Assembly: GCA_029582155.1 (NCBI GenBank)
Contig: CM055901.1
Coordinates: 49,977,206-50,041,205, forward strand
Origin: Panopea generosa
Taxonomy: Eukaryota > Mollusca > Bivalvia > Adapedonta > Hiatellidae
Length of the DNA: 64,000 nucleotides
Direction: 5' to 3'
Below the pieces are notes generated by a model that was not told the DNA's origin, made no database searches, and saw only the letters and a program-made list of their open reading frames with translations. The first letter of the stretch is position 1, and every line of letters begins with the position of its first letter. Positions 12,216 to 22,013 of the stretch are shown piece after piece. The translations under genes and the position numbers were made by a program.

Positions 12216-12374
12216 ACATATTTCTTTTCAAATGTTGCACATCCTATGATTCTATTCTCTACTCCGATCATTTCCTCTGTGATTGGCCCATCGCAAGACT
12301 TCCGGTTTTTGCGTCTCTCCATCACGCTATTTATGAAGGAGTTAATGCCCTTTGAAAAATCTTCTTCATCATCA
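12216..12374 (-). CDS. Unidentified multi-exon gene, exon 4 (last exon found)
   Basis: On the minus strand the exon follows a pyrimidine-rich acceptor (tctttttatatttttag) and ends at a strong donor (gtgagta at 12209-12215). It enters in phase 2, exactly the phase in which exon 3 ends, and leaves in phase 2. It encodes about 53 residues: an acidic start (DDDEEDFSKG), then SFINSVMERRKNRK and a less charged part ending CATFEKKYV. The gene must continue to the left, but I could not find exon 5: the next 1.1 kb is the 42-bp array. The phase match makes a chance ORF unlikely. I cannot name the family. Confidence 0.65.
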
Positions 12375-12929
12375 CTAAAAATATAAAAAGACATCACTTA
12401 TAAGTCTGATTACCAGATAGTAAAGTTATAAGTGAGAGATCTTTACCTCTACTTTGGTTAACTGTCAAGAAATATAATATCTAAGCACAAGCATGATAAT
12501 GACAACATCATCGATAGCATTATCATCCTTACACATTCATTTCCATCACTACATCATCATAACATTATCATTTGAAACACAGTTACCATGAATACTGTAA
12601 CTGTGTGAGGTAATTCTGTGTATCGGATTGTTCCATGTGACATCATATTTCCGTAAACTTCATACGATTTTACTACCAAAGAGCAGCTGATACTCCTAGT
12701 CATCTGGCATAAGGGCTGTACACAGTATAACAAGTATTGAAATAGACAACTGATTGTCAGGATTTTGGGAGTACTGGTAGTTCCATTAACAAATACGGTA
12801 CACAGATAGTAGTGTTTTGCTAATGTAATATGATAAATAATATTCATATGAAACTCACATTTGTATCAACATGTAAACAAAATTAGCAAAAAAATTGTGG
12901 ATCTGAAAAAAAATAGGGTTTATGTTTTC
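12375..12929 (-). other. Intron 3 sequence, nothing else recognised
   Basis: It lies between exons 3 and 4 of the minus-strand gene (intron 12375-14523, 2149 bp). No additional exon or repeat is visible in this part. Confidence 0.5.
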
Positions 12930-13165
12930 CACATTCAGTTTTGAATAGCGCCACCACATTTAAAGTTATGTATGGCATATCCAGTTTTTTTGTACAAGGA
13001 AGATGTCAAAACTAATTCTGAGTAGAACCACCATCCTTCCGCAAACTTTTCTCACATAAATTTTTTTGTGCATCTTGCAACTAGTGCATCTTGAAACTAC
13101 AGCCTTTGCAATGAGAGGTAAATGACTTGTAATGGTGCCTAAGACCACTTGGAGAAGGAGTACCC
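12930..13165 (-). mobile_element. SINE family A, copy 3, in intron 3
   Basis: On the plus strand: tatggcatatccagtttttt, gtagaaccaccatccttccg and cttttctcacataaattttt, then a decayed head ending near the taagaccacttgg motif. It is degraded relative to the 50308 copy, with a local duplication of the gtgcatcttg segment near 13068 and 13084. Confidence 0.7.
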
Positions 13166-13329
13166 CTTTCCATTTCCAAATAAATAACAAATCTTTTTTT
13201 CTTGCTTAAAAATGATTGACTGGAAAACAGCAACAAACATAAATAAGAAATAACTATTGTCCAAATTGTGATCACTGATGGTTCCATGTTAATACTTTTT
13301 TGTTTAGTAAATATGGTTTTCAATGCTGA

Positions 13330-14515
13330 GAATGACTGAACTACACTGTACCAGATAACAATGTAACAGACTGCACTGTACCAGACTGCACTGTACCATA
13401 CTGCACTGTACCAGACTACACTTCACCACACTACACTGTACCGTACTACACTGTACCATACTACATTGTATCTGACTACACTGTACCAGATGAAACAGTA
13501 CTGGACTACACTGTGCCATACTACACTGTACCAGACACTGTATAATACTACACTGTACCAAACTACACTGTACCATACTACACTGTACCAGACTACACTG
13601 TACCAGACTGCACTGTATCATACTGTACCAGACTACACTTCACCACACTACACTGTACCATACTACACTGTACCATACTACATTGTATCTGACTACACTC
13701 TACCAGATGGAATTGTACTGGACTACACTGTACCATACTACACTGTACCAGACTACACTGTACCAGACTACACTGTACCAAACTACACTGTACCAGACTA
13801 CATTGTACCCTACTACACTGTACCAGACTACACTGTACCATACTACACTGTACCATACTACACTGTACCATATTACACTGTACCAGGCACTGTACCATAC
13901 TACACTGTACCAGACTACATTGTACCCTACTACACTGTACCATACTACACTGTACCAGACTACACTGCACCATATGACACTGCACTAGACTACACTGCAC
14001 CATACTACACTGCACCAGAGTACACTGTACCAGACTACACTGTACCATACTAGACTGTACCAAACTACACTGTTTCATACTACACTGTACCAGACTACAC
14101 TGCACCAGACTACACTGTACCAGACTTTACTGTACCACACTTATTACTAGACTGTACCAGACTATATTGTATCATACTACATTGTACCATACTACACTGT
14201 ACCAGACTACACTGTACCATATGACAATGCACTAGACTACACTGCACCACACTAAATTGCACCAGACTACACTGTACCAGACTACACTGTACCATACTAG
14301 ACTGTACCAGAGTACACTTTATCATACTACACTGTACCAGACTACACTGTACCATACAACACTGTACACTACTTATTACTACACTGTACCATACTTATTA
14401 CTACACTGTACCATACTACACAGTACCATACTTATTACTACACTGTACCATACTACACTGTACCATACTTATTACTACACTGTACCATACTACATTGTAC
14501 CATACTACAAAGTAT
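13330..14515 (+). repeat. 15-bp minisatellite in intron 3, about 79 copies
   Basis: The unit is ctacactgtaccaga, alternating with ctacactgtaccata; variants have a cactgcacc or cattgtacc core. Near 14365-14480 a cttattac insertion variant appears. Because the period is 15, frames on both strands are open (YTVPD/YTVPY on plus, MVQCSLVQCS on minus) for up to 195 codons; these are repeat readings. The array ends about 10 bases inside intron 3, almost touching the donor of exon 3. Confidence 0.95.
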
Positions 14516-14523
14516 CTACTTAC

Positions 14524-14731
14524 TCATCTTCCTCATCCTCAGCTTCTGACTCTGTATCACTATAAACCTCGCTAAATTTGCTGGGCTGATCTTCATCAAG
14601 TTCATATATATCTTCATCAATAGACAGTTCACTCCCCTTAACACTCTCTGTACATGTCTCATCATCTTCCATTTCATCTTCTTTCTCCTTTGGTTCTTTC
14701 TTCCTTCTCTCCTCCAATTCATCAAGTGTTT
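14524..14731 (-). CDS. Unidentified multi-exon gene, exon 3 (acidic region)
   Basis: On the minus strand the acceptor is ttacatactttacaag and the donor is gtaagta, directly next to the 15-bp array. The exon enters in phase 1 and leaves in phase 2, matching its neighbours. It encodes about 69 residues. A basic/acidic helix-like start (ETLDELEERRKKEPKEKEDE) is followed by a strongly acidic, low-complexity part with SELSIDEDIYELDEDQPS and YSDTESEAEDEEDE. Serines and threonines within acidic runs look like casein-kinase-2-type sites. The residues suggest a disordered acidic linker, not an enzyme domain. Confidence 0.7.
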
Positions 14732-15624
14732 CTTGTAAAGTATGTAAATTGCATTTAATTTAATATAACATTCCCTTTTGTTCACGATTTTGTTCATTTT
14801 CAACTGTGATGCACTAAGGAAACTATTTTTGAAAATAATGATAAACATCAGCTTTACTTTGCCAATCTAAAAGACATATATGCAAACATGTGAAAATGTT
14901 GGGTTTATAGTTTTAGTTCACAATTAAGACCATACAGTCAACCCTATTTTTAACAATAACGCAAAGGGAGGAAACACAATGAAGGCAAGTGATTATTAAA
15001 TATAGGTTAACATGTGTAGAAAGAACATGTAAATAAGCTGCTTAAGACAAGGCTGTGCTATAAGACCACCTAATGATTTTCTGGCAAGTTTTAACATGAC
15101 TGGAATCAGTGCTATTATAATTTTCTAAATTCTTTGAATCATGCAATCAATGTTGTTTGAGAACAGAATGTTGCTTGAGCTGGTGCCAGCGGCAGTGTGT
15201 GGATGGTTCATAAGCAGACTCAATAAAACCAAGCTTGCTGGTCCCCTGAGTTTATCTTATCATATCATGTATCATTTTTCATTTTCCTTCACTTTCAGGC
15301 ATGAATCACCTTCTCATTTTGTGCAGCTTCTTCACCCTTATTGCTGACAGAGGAGCCATCAGAGGTCAAGGTGAAGTGAAGGTGAAAGTGGTGATTGATG
15401 TAAGGGAAGAGAAATTGAATTAAAAAAAAAAGATGCTGTGCTTCAAAGAGGCCCTTTTATACATGGTTAAATTATGAAGAGCAAACAAAATATACAATAT
15501 AAAAGATCCAAACAAGTGGTAATGACCAAGTAAATAATTTAAACATTTCACAAATGTCATGGAAATATTTAAACCATCTTAATGAAGTATAAAGAAAGTG
15601 TCACAAATCATCATATGTGTTTAC
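14732..15624 (-). other. Intron 2, nothing else recognised
   Basis: 893 bp between exons 2 and 3. A possible 34-bp micro-exon near 15308-15341 was considered and rejected because it breaks the frame into exon 3. A short A run lies at 15421-15431. Confidence 0.5.
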
Positions 15625-15760
15625 CTTGCAGGTCTCTGACAAGAATGACAGTCCTGGCCCATTTCTCACAAACTGTTGAGTAGAGGACATCTGGTGTCAT
15701 CTCAGACAAGGACACATCATACAAACCAATAACAGCATGTAATAAATCACGATTTGATAT
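15625..15760 (-). CDS. Unidentified multi-exon gene, exon 2
   Basis: On the minus strand a clean acceptor (ctgtttatgtttacag) precedes the exon and a donor (gtaaac) follows CTGCAAG. The exon enters in phase 0, leaves in phase 1, and reads ISNRDLLHAVIGLYDVSLSE, then MTPDVLYSTVCEKWARTVIL, then VRDLQ with no stop. This is the most domain-like part of the protein: amphipathic, with conserved-looking Trp and Cys and an alternating hydrophobic pattern typical of helices. The split codon with exon 3 gives Glu. It was too short to be seen as an ORF on its own; splice sites and phase reveal it. Confidence 0.75.
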
Positions 15761-15807
15761 CTGTAAACATAAACAGACTGATACGTTACATCTGTTATGA
15801 ATATGTA

Positions 15808-15977
15808 TTAGGCAATTATCAATTAATTGCTAGATTATCATACATTTTTTTCGTAAAAAGGGGGAGAGGATTTAATTCATTATTTTTTTTTTTTATGAAA
15901 ATCAAAAGGGTCAGGGTGGCATGAATATTAGGGTGTGGGCTAGAATGATAATCTAGCAATTAATTTATTATAGCCTT
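15808..15977. mobile_element. MITE, copy 1 (intron 1)
   Basis: 170 bp with terminal inverted repeats: ttaggcaattatcaattaat, then tgctagattatcat, at the left, and the complement, ending in tttattatagcctta, at the right. The interior has a poly-T run and a G-rich segment with aaaagggtcagggtgg. It is a close relative of the element at 16107-16312. Confidence 0.8.
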
Positions 15978-16106
15978 AAGTGTTTATACAAACTTTGGAA
16001 TGAATGCTGTTCATGGATCAAATTAGTAATCCTTAACATCACAAGTAAATAGGATTGTCTGCAAGAAAAGCATCTGAGTAATCAATTACTTAAATAAATA
16101 CTGGTA

Positions 16107-16312
16107 GTTAGGCCATTATAAATTAATTGCTAAATTATCATCCAATTTTTTCTTAAAAACGGGAAGGGTGGGAGGTTTTTATTTTTTATTTTTATTTAGA
16201 TTTTTTAATGATTTACAAAAAAAAATTATGATAATAAAAAGGGTCGGGGCACCATGAAAATAAGGGGGTGGGCGGGGGTGATAATCAGGCAATTAATTTA
16301 TTATGGCCTAAC
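16107..16312. mobile_element. MITE, copy 2 (intron 1)
   Basis: 206 bp. The left end is gttaggccattataaattaa and the right end is its near-perfect complement, ending ttattatggcctaac. The interior carries the same poly-T and G-rich block (aaaagggtcggggcaccatg) as copy 1, in the same orientation and only 130 bp away. It is non-autonomous, with no ORF. Confidence 0.85.
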
Positions 16313-16444
16313 CAAGTTGAAAAAAGCATTGTTTCTTGTTCAAAAGGTTTGATAACGGAAGAAGCTTATGGATGTATATAATAGGTATTGATCTGTGTTA
16401 CTACTGTGTTGCCCTTGAGCTAGCTTTTGTGTCACCAATTTAAA

Positions 16445-16600
16445 GCAGGGCAGTAGCTCAGTAGATAGTGTTGGTTGCTCTAGCCAGAGGTTGCAAGTTT
16501 GATCCAACACTTGACCCAATGACCTCTCAAAACCACACTGACCCAGTACTGTTTCTACCCAAGAAACGGACTTGAGAGTGGTTCATACAAAAGCTCTGAA
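16445..16600 (+). mobile_element. SINE family B, copy 2 (intron 1)
   Basis: The tRNA-like head has A box agtagctcagtagatagtg and B box ggttgcaagtttgatcc. The family B core follows, with cccagtactgtttctaccc and acggacttgagagtgg. Part of the 3' tail is lost. Confidence 0.7.
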
Positions 16601-16889
16601 CTTTCTTTTCTTTGCAATCAAACTAAAAAAGCTACTATAAAAATTGATATAAAGTAATTGGTAGGTTGAACGTTTCTTTGATTATAACAATGGGAATTTG
16701 GTGTTTGTAACTCTATGTTTTCCATTGTAACTTTTTTATTTTGTTCAAGAACTAATTTAGAAAAGTAATTTTGTAGTCTTCTAAATGAGTTATGAGACAA
16801 GAATAAAAAAATTGATATATTTCATACACTAATAATTCACAAAATTCATTCAATACACTAGTTATGGTTGAGCCTCAGACATTGACCAT

Positions 16890-17310
16890 TATGGTTATGT
16901 GTATGACTCCCAGCCACAGCTATGTGTCACAGATCCTTTTCAATGTATATTAGACATTTTCTCTGTGCATGCTTAGTATACTGGTCATACCTATTACCGC
17001 AAGTCTAAAACTTTGTCAACCATGTAAATAATGGCATCAATAATAAACAGTAATAAAGATACTTAAGTGTTCTAAGTAATAAACAGTTGCCGTTACGTAA
17101 TGTAAACAAATGACGACACTAACGGAAGTTGGAATTTTGTACCATGTCTGGGATATTGTTATTATACGGGCAATCGCGGTAATAGGTATATCGCAGGTAT
17201 TAGGTATACTAGCTATACTTACTGTTACTAGTCAGGAAAACTTTGAGAGTGATTTGTGAAGTTGTAAGAACTTATTTCACAAAAGCAAGTTTAAATAAAT
17301 TCAAATACCA
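16890..17310 (+). mobile_element. SINE family B, copy 3, interrupted by a MITE
   Basis: The 5' half (cagccacagctatgtgtcac, gcatgcttagtatactggtc) and 3' half (tgttactagtcaggaaaact, ttgagagtgatttgtgaagt, aagaacttatttcacaaaag) together give a family B copy. They are separated by about 215 bp that does not belong to the SINE, most of it the TIR element at 16990-17186. Confidence 0.7.
16990..17186. mobile_element. 197-bp MITE-like insertion in a SINE
   Basis: The left terminus cctattaccgc (16990-17000) and right terminus gcggtaatagg (17176-17186) are perfect complements. Both ends are flanked by TA (16988-16989 and 17187-17188), the duplication expected of Tc1/mariner-type elements. A shorter variant, gcaggtattagg, follows at about 17193, so the exact right border is uncertain. 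No ORF. Confidence 0.65.
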
Positions 17311-17727
17311 TAACAGTTCTTGTAAATGTCTGTGTCGTCAACAAAATTTAATTTCTATTGACTTGCAATTAATTTTAAATGGTTTCTTCTTAACAATTGT
17401 AACAACAATTTTCTAAAAAAGTAAAACGTGAAAAGCAACTTGATATAAGCTGAATTGATTTTCAAATATTATAAATCTTGCAATTAAAATATAATGAATA
17501 ATGTTTAATGTCGGATTACGTGCCATTCAAATATTACTTAATAGATTTTTACATCATGACAATAGTGTATTGTAAGGCAGCATATTAAAACACACGTAAC
17601 TTGTTCAAACAGGTATATCGCTCCAGATCTATAATTATACTATTGATCCATCACAGTTTAAATAATGAAAATAATGTAACCGAATTATTTGATATTTTCA
17701 TATATAAATTTCGGATCTATACAATAC

Positions 17728-18003
17728 CCCTGGAATGATTCCTAGCTCCTGCAAACTGGCTTGTGATGCACCGACCGCTGAAAGCTGCAGGAGTCTGCGA
17801 AGATCAACAATTACGGGATAGCCCGATATCGTGTCTCCATTTCTATTTTTAAACGTCTGTTTGTCTGAAATCTGAGCTCCCGGTCTTGAGAAAGATTCGT
17901 TTTCCAAATTAATCGTATGAACGTTTTCTGATTTTACGGGGAAATCATCCATATTTAAACTTTTTGGCAATGTTGACACACTTTCACCTTCGTCGTCCGC
18001 CAT
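17728..18003 (-). CDS. Unidentified multi-exon gene, exon 1 (start codon)
   Basis: First coding exon of the minus-strand gene, 92 codons in phase 0. I start it at the ATG at 18001-18003 (MADDEGESVSTLPKSLNMDD), which has A at -3 and G at +4 and opens an acidic N-terminus. An in-frame ATG 36 bases further upstream (MNYSARYCFVDS) is possible but weaker. The middle is polar and probably disordered. The last third, GYPVIVDLRRLLQLSAVGAS then QASLQELGIIPG, looks folded. The donor (GGG|gtattg, bases 17722-17727) is weak but gives the right phase for exon 2. Together the four exons give at least 259 residues. Function unknown; no signal peptide or membrane segment is visible. Confidence 0.7.
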
Positions 18004-18309
18004 ACTGTCAACAAAACAGTACCGCGCTGAATAATTCAAGGGAAGTAACTCAGAGTTCCTTAAATCTGAGGCCCGTCTGTGACTGTTTGTCTCTGTGTTT
18101 AATGTCCATACCGTATAAATTAATATGTTTTAGAAAATTACAGGTCGTATGAGCTGGCGTATGGGGGAGTGGAGATAAGGAAGGTAGCCATCTCCAATGT
18201 TCAGGATTGTTTATAAAAATCACAATAGAACAAACATATGAAGTAGCTAGCCTAAATGACTAACATGGGGATATTGAATCCAATCCAAGCCCAATCCATA
18301 CACTTAATT
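18004..18309. promoter_or_regulatory. Upstream region of the minus-strand gene
   Basis: About 300 bp between the start codon and the LINE. It must hold the 5' UTR and core promoter if the gene is active. No TATA box at a convincing position and no recognisable element; assigned by location only. Confidence 0.3.
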
Positions 18310-18882
18310 CGCCAGTCAATGACGAAAACACTTCTCATCAACATAATATGTCAATAATTCACTACAATGTCCAGAGTTTTTTGCCAAGGAAAGATTTACT
18401 CTAGTGCAGAATTATTCAACTTTGATATACTAGCATTTACCGAGACCTGGTTAACAGACAATGTGTCAAACGATGATATATTCTTTGTCAATTATTTAGT
18501 CCCATTTCGTAAAGACAGGCCATTAGACGCTCATGGTGGTATTATTGTATATGTAAGCGATAAATTACAAGCAATAAGAAGAACTGAACTTTAACCCAAT
18601 TATATCGAATGCTTATGGATAGAAGTCTACATTAGTAATAAAAAGATGCTTTATGGTACGTTTAACAGACCTCCAAATTCTCCTGAAGCTAGATTAAATA
18701 CTATTGAAGAGTCTATAGGGCTCGCTGTGGATACAGGAATACAGGACTATAAGATATTATTATAATGGGAGATTTCAACCTTGATGTTCTTGAATCAAAT
18801 ACTAATAGTGAACTGATTAATCTAATGCAGAGATTTGACCTTTCGCAAACAAGTGCAGAACCCACCCATTTTACAGAATATT

Positions 18883-18906
18883 CCCCCCCCCCCCCCCCCC
18901 CCCCCC
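18883..18906 (+). repeat. Poly-C tract, 24 C
   Basis: An uninterrupted run of 24 C inside the LINE endonuclease region, at the point where family-specific sequence is missing. Confidence 0.95.
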
Positions 18907-19560
18907 GGATGAAATCTGAAATACGTAAACTTATGCAAAAACGTAAACAACTATATGACAAAGCTAATATCTCAAACACACTTGAGAATTGGTCAATCTA
19001 AAAAAAAACTTCGAAACGAAACAATAACAAAAAAACGCAAATCCAAGCAGGAACAATTAAACAATCTATCTGAAAGTTAAAATCTAGTTCCTTATCAACC
19101 TCTGACTGGTGGAACTTCCTAAAAACATTTATTAAGCTAAATTGCACTTCATCTAGCATACCACCACTTAAACATAGTAACACTATATATACAGACGGTC
19201 TTGAAAAAGCTAATCTCTTAAATAATCATTTCACTTCACAAACACAACTCAATGACACAAATATAGTCCTGCCAGATATATTAATATATCCAAATAGACC
19301 AACATGAAGTATTATCGTAATTTCACAAGCAGAAGTAAGAACAGCTCTACAACAGCTAAAGCTTGGCAAAGCTGCAGGAGCCTGATATGATAAATAATAG
19401 AATTCTTAAAGAACTATTACTTGAATAAACAGTTCCATTGACTAACCTTTAATCGTTCGCTTGAAATAAGCGAAGTCCCTTCCGATTGGAAGTTGGCCCA
19501 ATGTTTGTGCTATTTTAAAATAAATACCGATCCGATGTTTCGAACTATCGACCCATATCA

Positions 19561-20088
19561 TTGTTGTCAACTATCGACAAACTAATGGAAAGAATAGTAC
19601 ATAAACATTTATTTAATTCTTTTAACCATAATAAAATTATAACACCCCTCCAATCTGGCTATGTCCCCAATGACTCTACTACTAATCAACTTGTAGACAT
19701 ATACAATACTTTTTGCCAGGCCCTAGACGAAGGAAAGGAAGTATGTGCTGTGTTTTGTGATATATCAAAAGCCTTCGATAGGGTCTGGCATCGAGGACTT
19801 GTTTTTAAATTAAAGTCAGTTGGAATAACGGGTCCTCTATTAGATTGGATCACAAATTATCTCAAAAACAGGAAACAACGTGTTGCTATTCCTGGCCATA
19901 TATCAGACACTACCTCAGCTGAGACTGGAGTTCCGCAAAGATCGACGCTCGGGCCTCTTTTGTTTTTAATCCACATAAATGACACTGTCTCCCAAATAAG
20001 CTGTCAAATTAAATTGCTTGCAGATGATACTAGTTTATTTATAATAGTAGATACACCCGAAAATGCTGCTACAATGATAAACTATTAA
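19561..20088 (+). pseudogene. LINE reverse transcriptase domain fragment
   Basis: A 175-codon open stretch holds the core of the reverse transcriptase. Visible motifs in order: LQSGYVPNDSTTNQL, then VFCDISKAFDRVWH (catalytic Asp of motif A), then GVPQRSTLGPLLFLIHIND, and LLADDTSLF (the catalytic Asp pair of motif C). It would copy its own RNA at a nicked target site. Upstream (19322-19560) and downstream (20089-20350, WLVTFNPMKTESMVIS) coding pieces continue in other frames after stops. The Gln-Arg-Ser in place of the usual Gln-Gly-Ser of motif B is a further sign of decay. Confidence 0.9.
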
Positions 20089-20901
20089 CCACTGGGCAAA
20101 CACATGGCTAGTTACTTTTAATCCTATGAAAACCGAATCAATGGTTATTTCGAGGAAAATTAACAAACCTGTTCACCCTAACCTAATAATGAATATTGTA
20201 CTCATCAACGAAGTTAACACTCATAAACATTTAGGTCTAACTTTATCTTCAAGTGGAACATGGCACAAACACTTTTATAGTATTAAAGAAAGGGCTTGGA
20301 CGAAAATTAATATTATGAGAAAATTTCAGTTTCAATTAGACCGAAATAATTAGAAATTATGTATCTTACTTTCATTAGACCCATCTTGGGATAGCAGATG
20401 TAGTCTGGGATAACTGTACCCATTACGATGAACAAGAACTAGAATCCATTCAAACAGAAGCAGCTAGAATATCAACTGGAACTACTAAATTAATCTCAAT
20501 TCAAACACTTTATCAGGAAATTGGCTAAGAATGGTTAATACACAGACCTTAAAAAACACAAATTGTCCTTGTTTTATAAATAACTCACAACCTTGCCCCA
20601 TCTCCTCTTACTGCTTTAGTCCCTGAAAACATCGGTAATCTGGACAGGGTGGACAAATTTACATACATGAAGTGATAGCTTTATATGAGTAGGATCCAGT
20701 TAAGGATCCATGACTACTCACACGCTATATAAAGGACAGATTTATAAAACCGTTGGATCATATAGATATAGTGAATTCATATATATTTAATTTCATAAAG
20801 GGAGATGAATTAAATTTACAACAACGGAATTTACGATTTTTTGGATCTTTTCAGATGCTCATTCACAATGCATGATATATATTTATATATATTGATGATA
20901 A

Positions 20902-21103
20902 TTATTTGTGAATAACCAAGACATAAATGTACAGACCAGACTCGCCGTCCACCCTGTCCAGATGTGTTGCATGTAATTCCATAGTATATAAGTCATGGTC
21001 GATACCAAATTTATTGGTTTGGCAGAGGCCTTGATATTGTATCTATGGTTTGCATTGTAGCCGTAGTCTGCTCTGTACATTTATGTCTTGGTTATTCACA
21101 AAT

Positions 21104-21105
<2 letters not shown>
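20902..21105. repeat. Inverted repeat with perfect 33-bp arms
   Basis: Arms 20902-20934 and 21073-21105 are perfect complements; each contains gaataaccaagacataaatg or its reverse. A second, outer-overlapping pair is tctggacagggtggac near 20640 and its complement near 20948-20963. Together they suggest a local inverted duplication at the decayed 3' end of the LINE. Confidence 0.85.

Positions 21106-21194
<89 letters not shown>
21106..21194 (+). repeat. Compound microsatellite (CT)n(GT)n
   Basis: About 24 CT units followed by about 20 GT units, starting directly after the right arm of the 33-bp inverted repeat. Confidence 0.98.
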
Positions 21195-21197
<3 letters not shown>

Positions 21198-21420
21198 TAT
21201 ATGTAAGAACATCTACAGAACCTTATACTATCATTCATTGATATATATATAATTGTAATACTGTCACATATTTAATATATTGATTTTGGGAGACAGATTC
21301 ACAAAAGCTGTAAGCTTTCTACTGAATCCCTTTCATAATTGTATACACATGTGTTTACTAATATGTGATATTTTCAATGTAGTTGTATACTATTTGTGAA
21401 TAAAATATGTTTGAACCAAA
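21195..21420 (+). other. Possible LINE 3' UTR
   Basis: The segment has tgtaagctttctactgaatc and ends gaataaaatatgtttgaacc, with a polyadenylation-like aataaa. It could be the 3' end of the adjacent LINE, but I have no second copy in the window to confirm it. Confidence 0.25.
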
Positions 21421-21647
21421 TGACAATCATATTTTTTTATCCAAAACCCTCAGTAGAATCAGTGACGTATATATCACATATCTGTAGATATGTCACTGCT
21501 TGAATACAGTCTTTGGTGTTTTAGATATCAAACTTTTCCAAGGGGACGTCATTGTTTCCTTATAACCTACGCATTAGAATGCAGCTTTTGCTTTTTAACG
21601 TATCAACGTTTTTCGGGGTAGGCCCACACAACAGCAACGCTATCCAT

Positions 21648-22013
21648 TCACACGCTGTAATAAATTTTATAATCCCATTCCACCCTCTCATTCACGTTTC
21701 GACTCGCCGCGACTGCATGTGGTATAGGGTTTGAAATCAGGGGGAGTTCGCTTTTTGATACATCTGATACAAAGGTGTACTGGGAGCCGCCATCAAATAC
21801 TTTCTCATACACCCTCACGCATTCCCTCCTCAGGTTGCACCCTCCCTCAATAATTGAAACGCTGCTAACGCCGATGTGATAGTTTTCCTCAATTTTGTGG
21901 GTGCTTTTAATGAAAAAAAAACACACACACACACCAGAAAAAACGTATAAAACAATTAGAGTAAAGTAACAACAAACTTTCTTAAAATTGCCGCCGAAAA
22001 TATTCCTAGGCAT
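21648..22013 (-). CDS. Hypothetical protein with one membrane segment
   Basis: A 121-codon frame on the minus strand starts with ATG at 22013 and ends at a TGA. After a short basic start (MPRNIFGGNFKK) comes a hydrophobic segment, roughly residues 13-35 (VCCYFTLIVLYVFSGVCVCF), then a polar lumenal-type part with Cys residues and YEKVFDGGSQYTFVSDVSKS. This order is that of a type II membrane protein such as many Golgi glycosyltransferases, but I see no catalytic motif. The membrane segment is partly encoded by a GT microsatellite, so it may be fortuitous. It could be a single first exon. A palindromic repeat lies just upstream. Confidence 0.3.
   Translation of the reverse strand: MPRNIFGGNFKKVCCYFTLIVLYVFSGVCVCFFFIKSTHKIEENYHIGVSSVSIIEGGCNLRRECVRVYEKVFDGGSQYTFVSDVSKSELPLISNPIPHAVAASRNVNERVEWDYKIYYSV

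Larger units (their letters stand above)
18310..20645 (+). mobile_element. Non-LTR retrotransposon remnant, jockey/CR1-like
   Basis: Remnant of a LINE ORF2, plus strand, with many frame breaks. The apurinic-type endonuclease part begins with SIIHYNVQSFLP near 18350, then FDILAFTETWLTDN (18421-18462), FRKDRPLDAHGGIIVYVSD and MGDFNLDVLE at 18765. A 24-base C run follows, and the downstream frame resumes in linker sequence, so part of the endonuclease is deleted. The reverse transcriptase covers about 19380-20350. The thumb-like tail ends with LSLFYKINNNLAPSPL-like residues near 20600. Intact elements are several kb with an uninterrupted ORF; this copy cannot be active. It lies head to head with the gene at 17728-18003. 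Confidence 0.85.

Noticed and set aside
13466..14053. 195-codon frame of YTVPD/YTVPY repeats
   Set aside because: A reading of the 15-bp minisatellite inside an intron. The opposite strand is equally open (VQCSL repeats).
15308..15341. 34-bp micro-exon in the minus-strand gene (tcag acceptor, gtgatt donor)
   Set aside because: Including it puts a stop codon in exon 3, while joining exon 2 directly to exon 3 keeps the frame.
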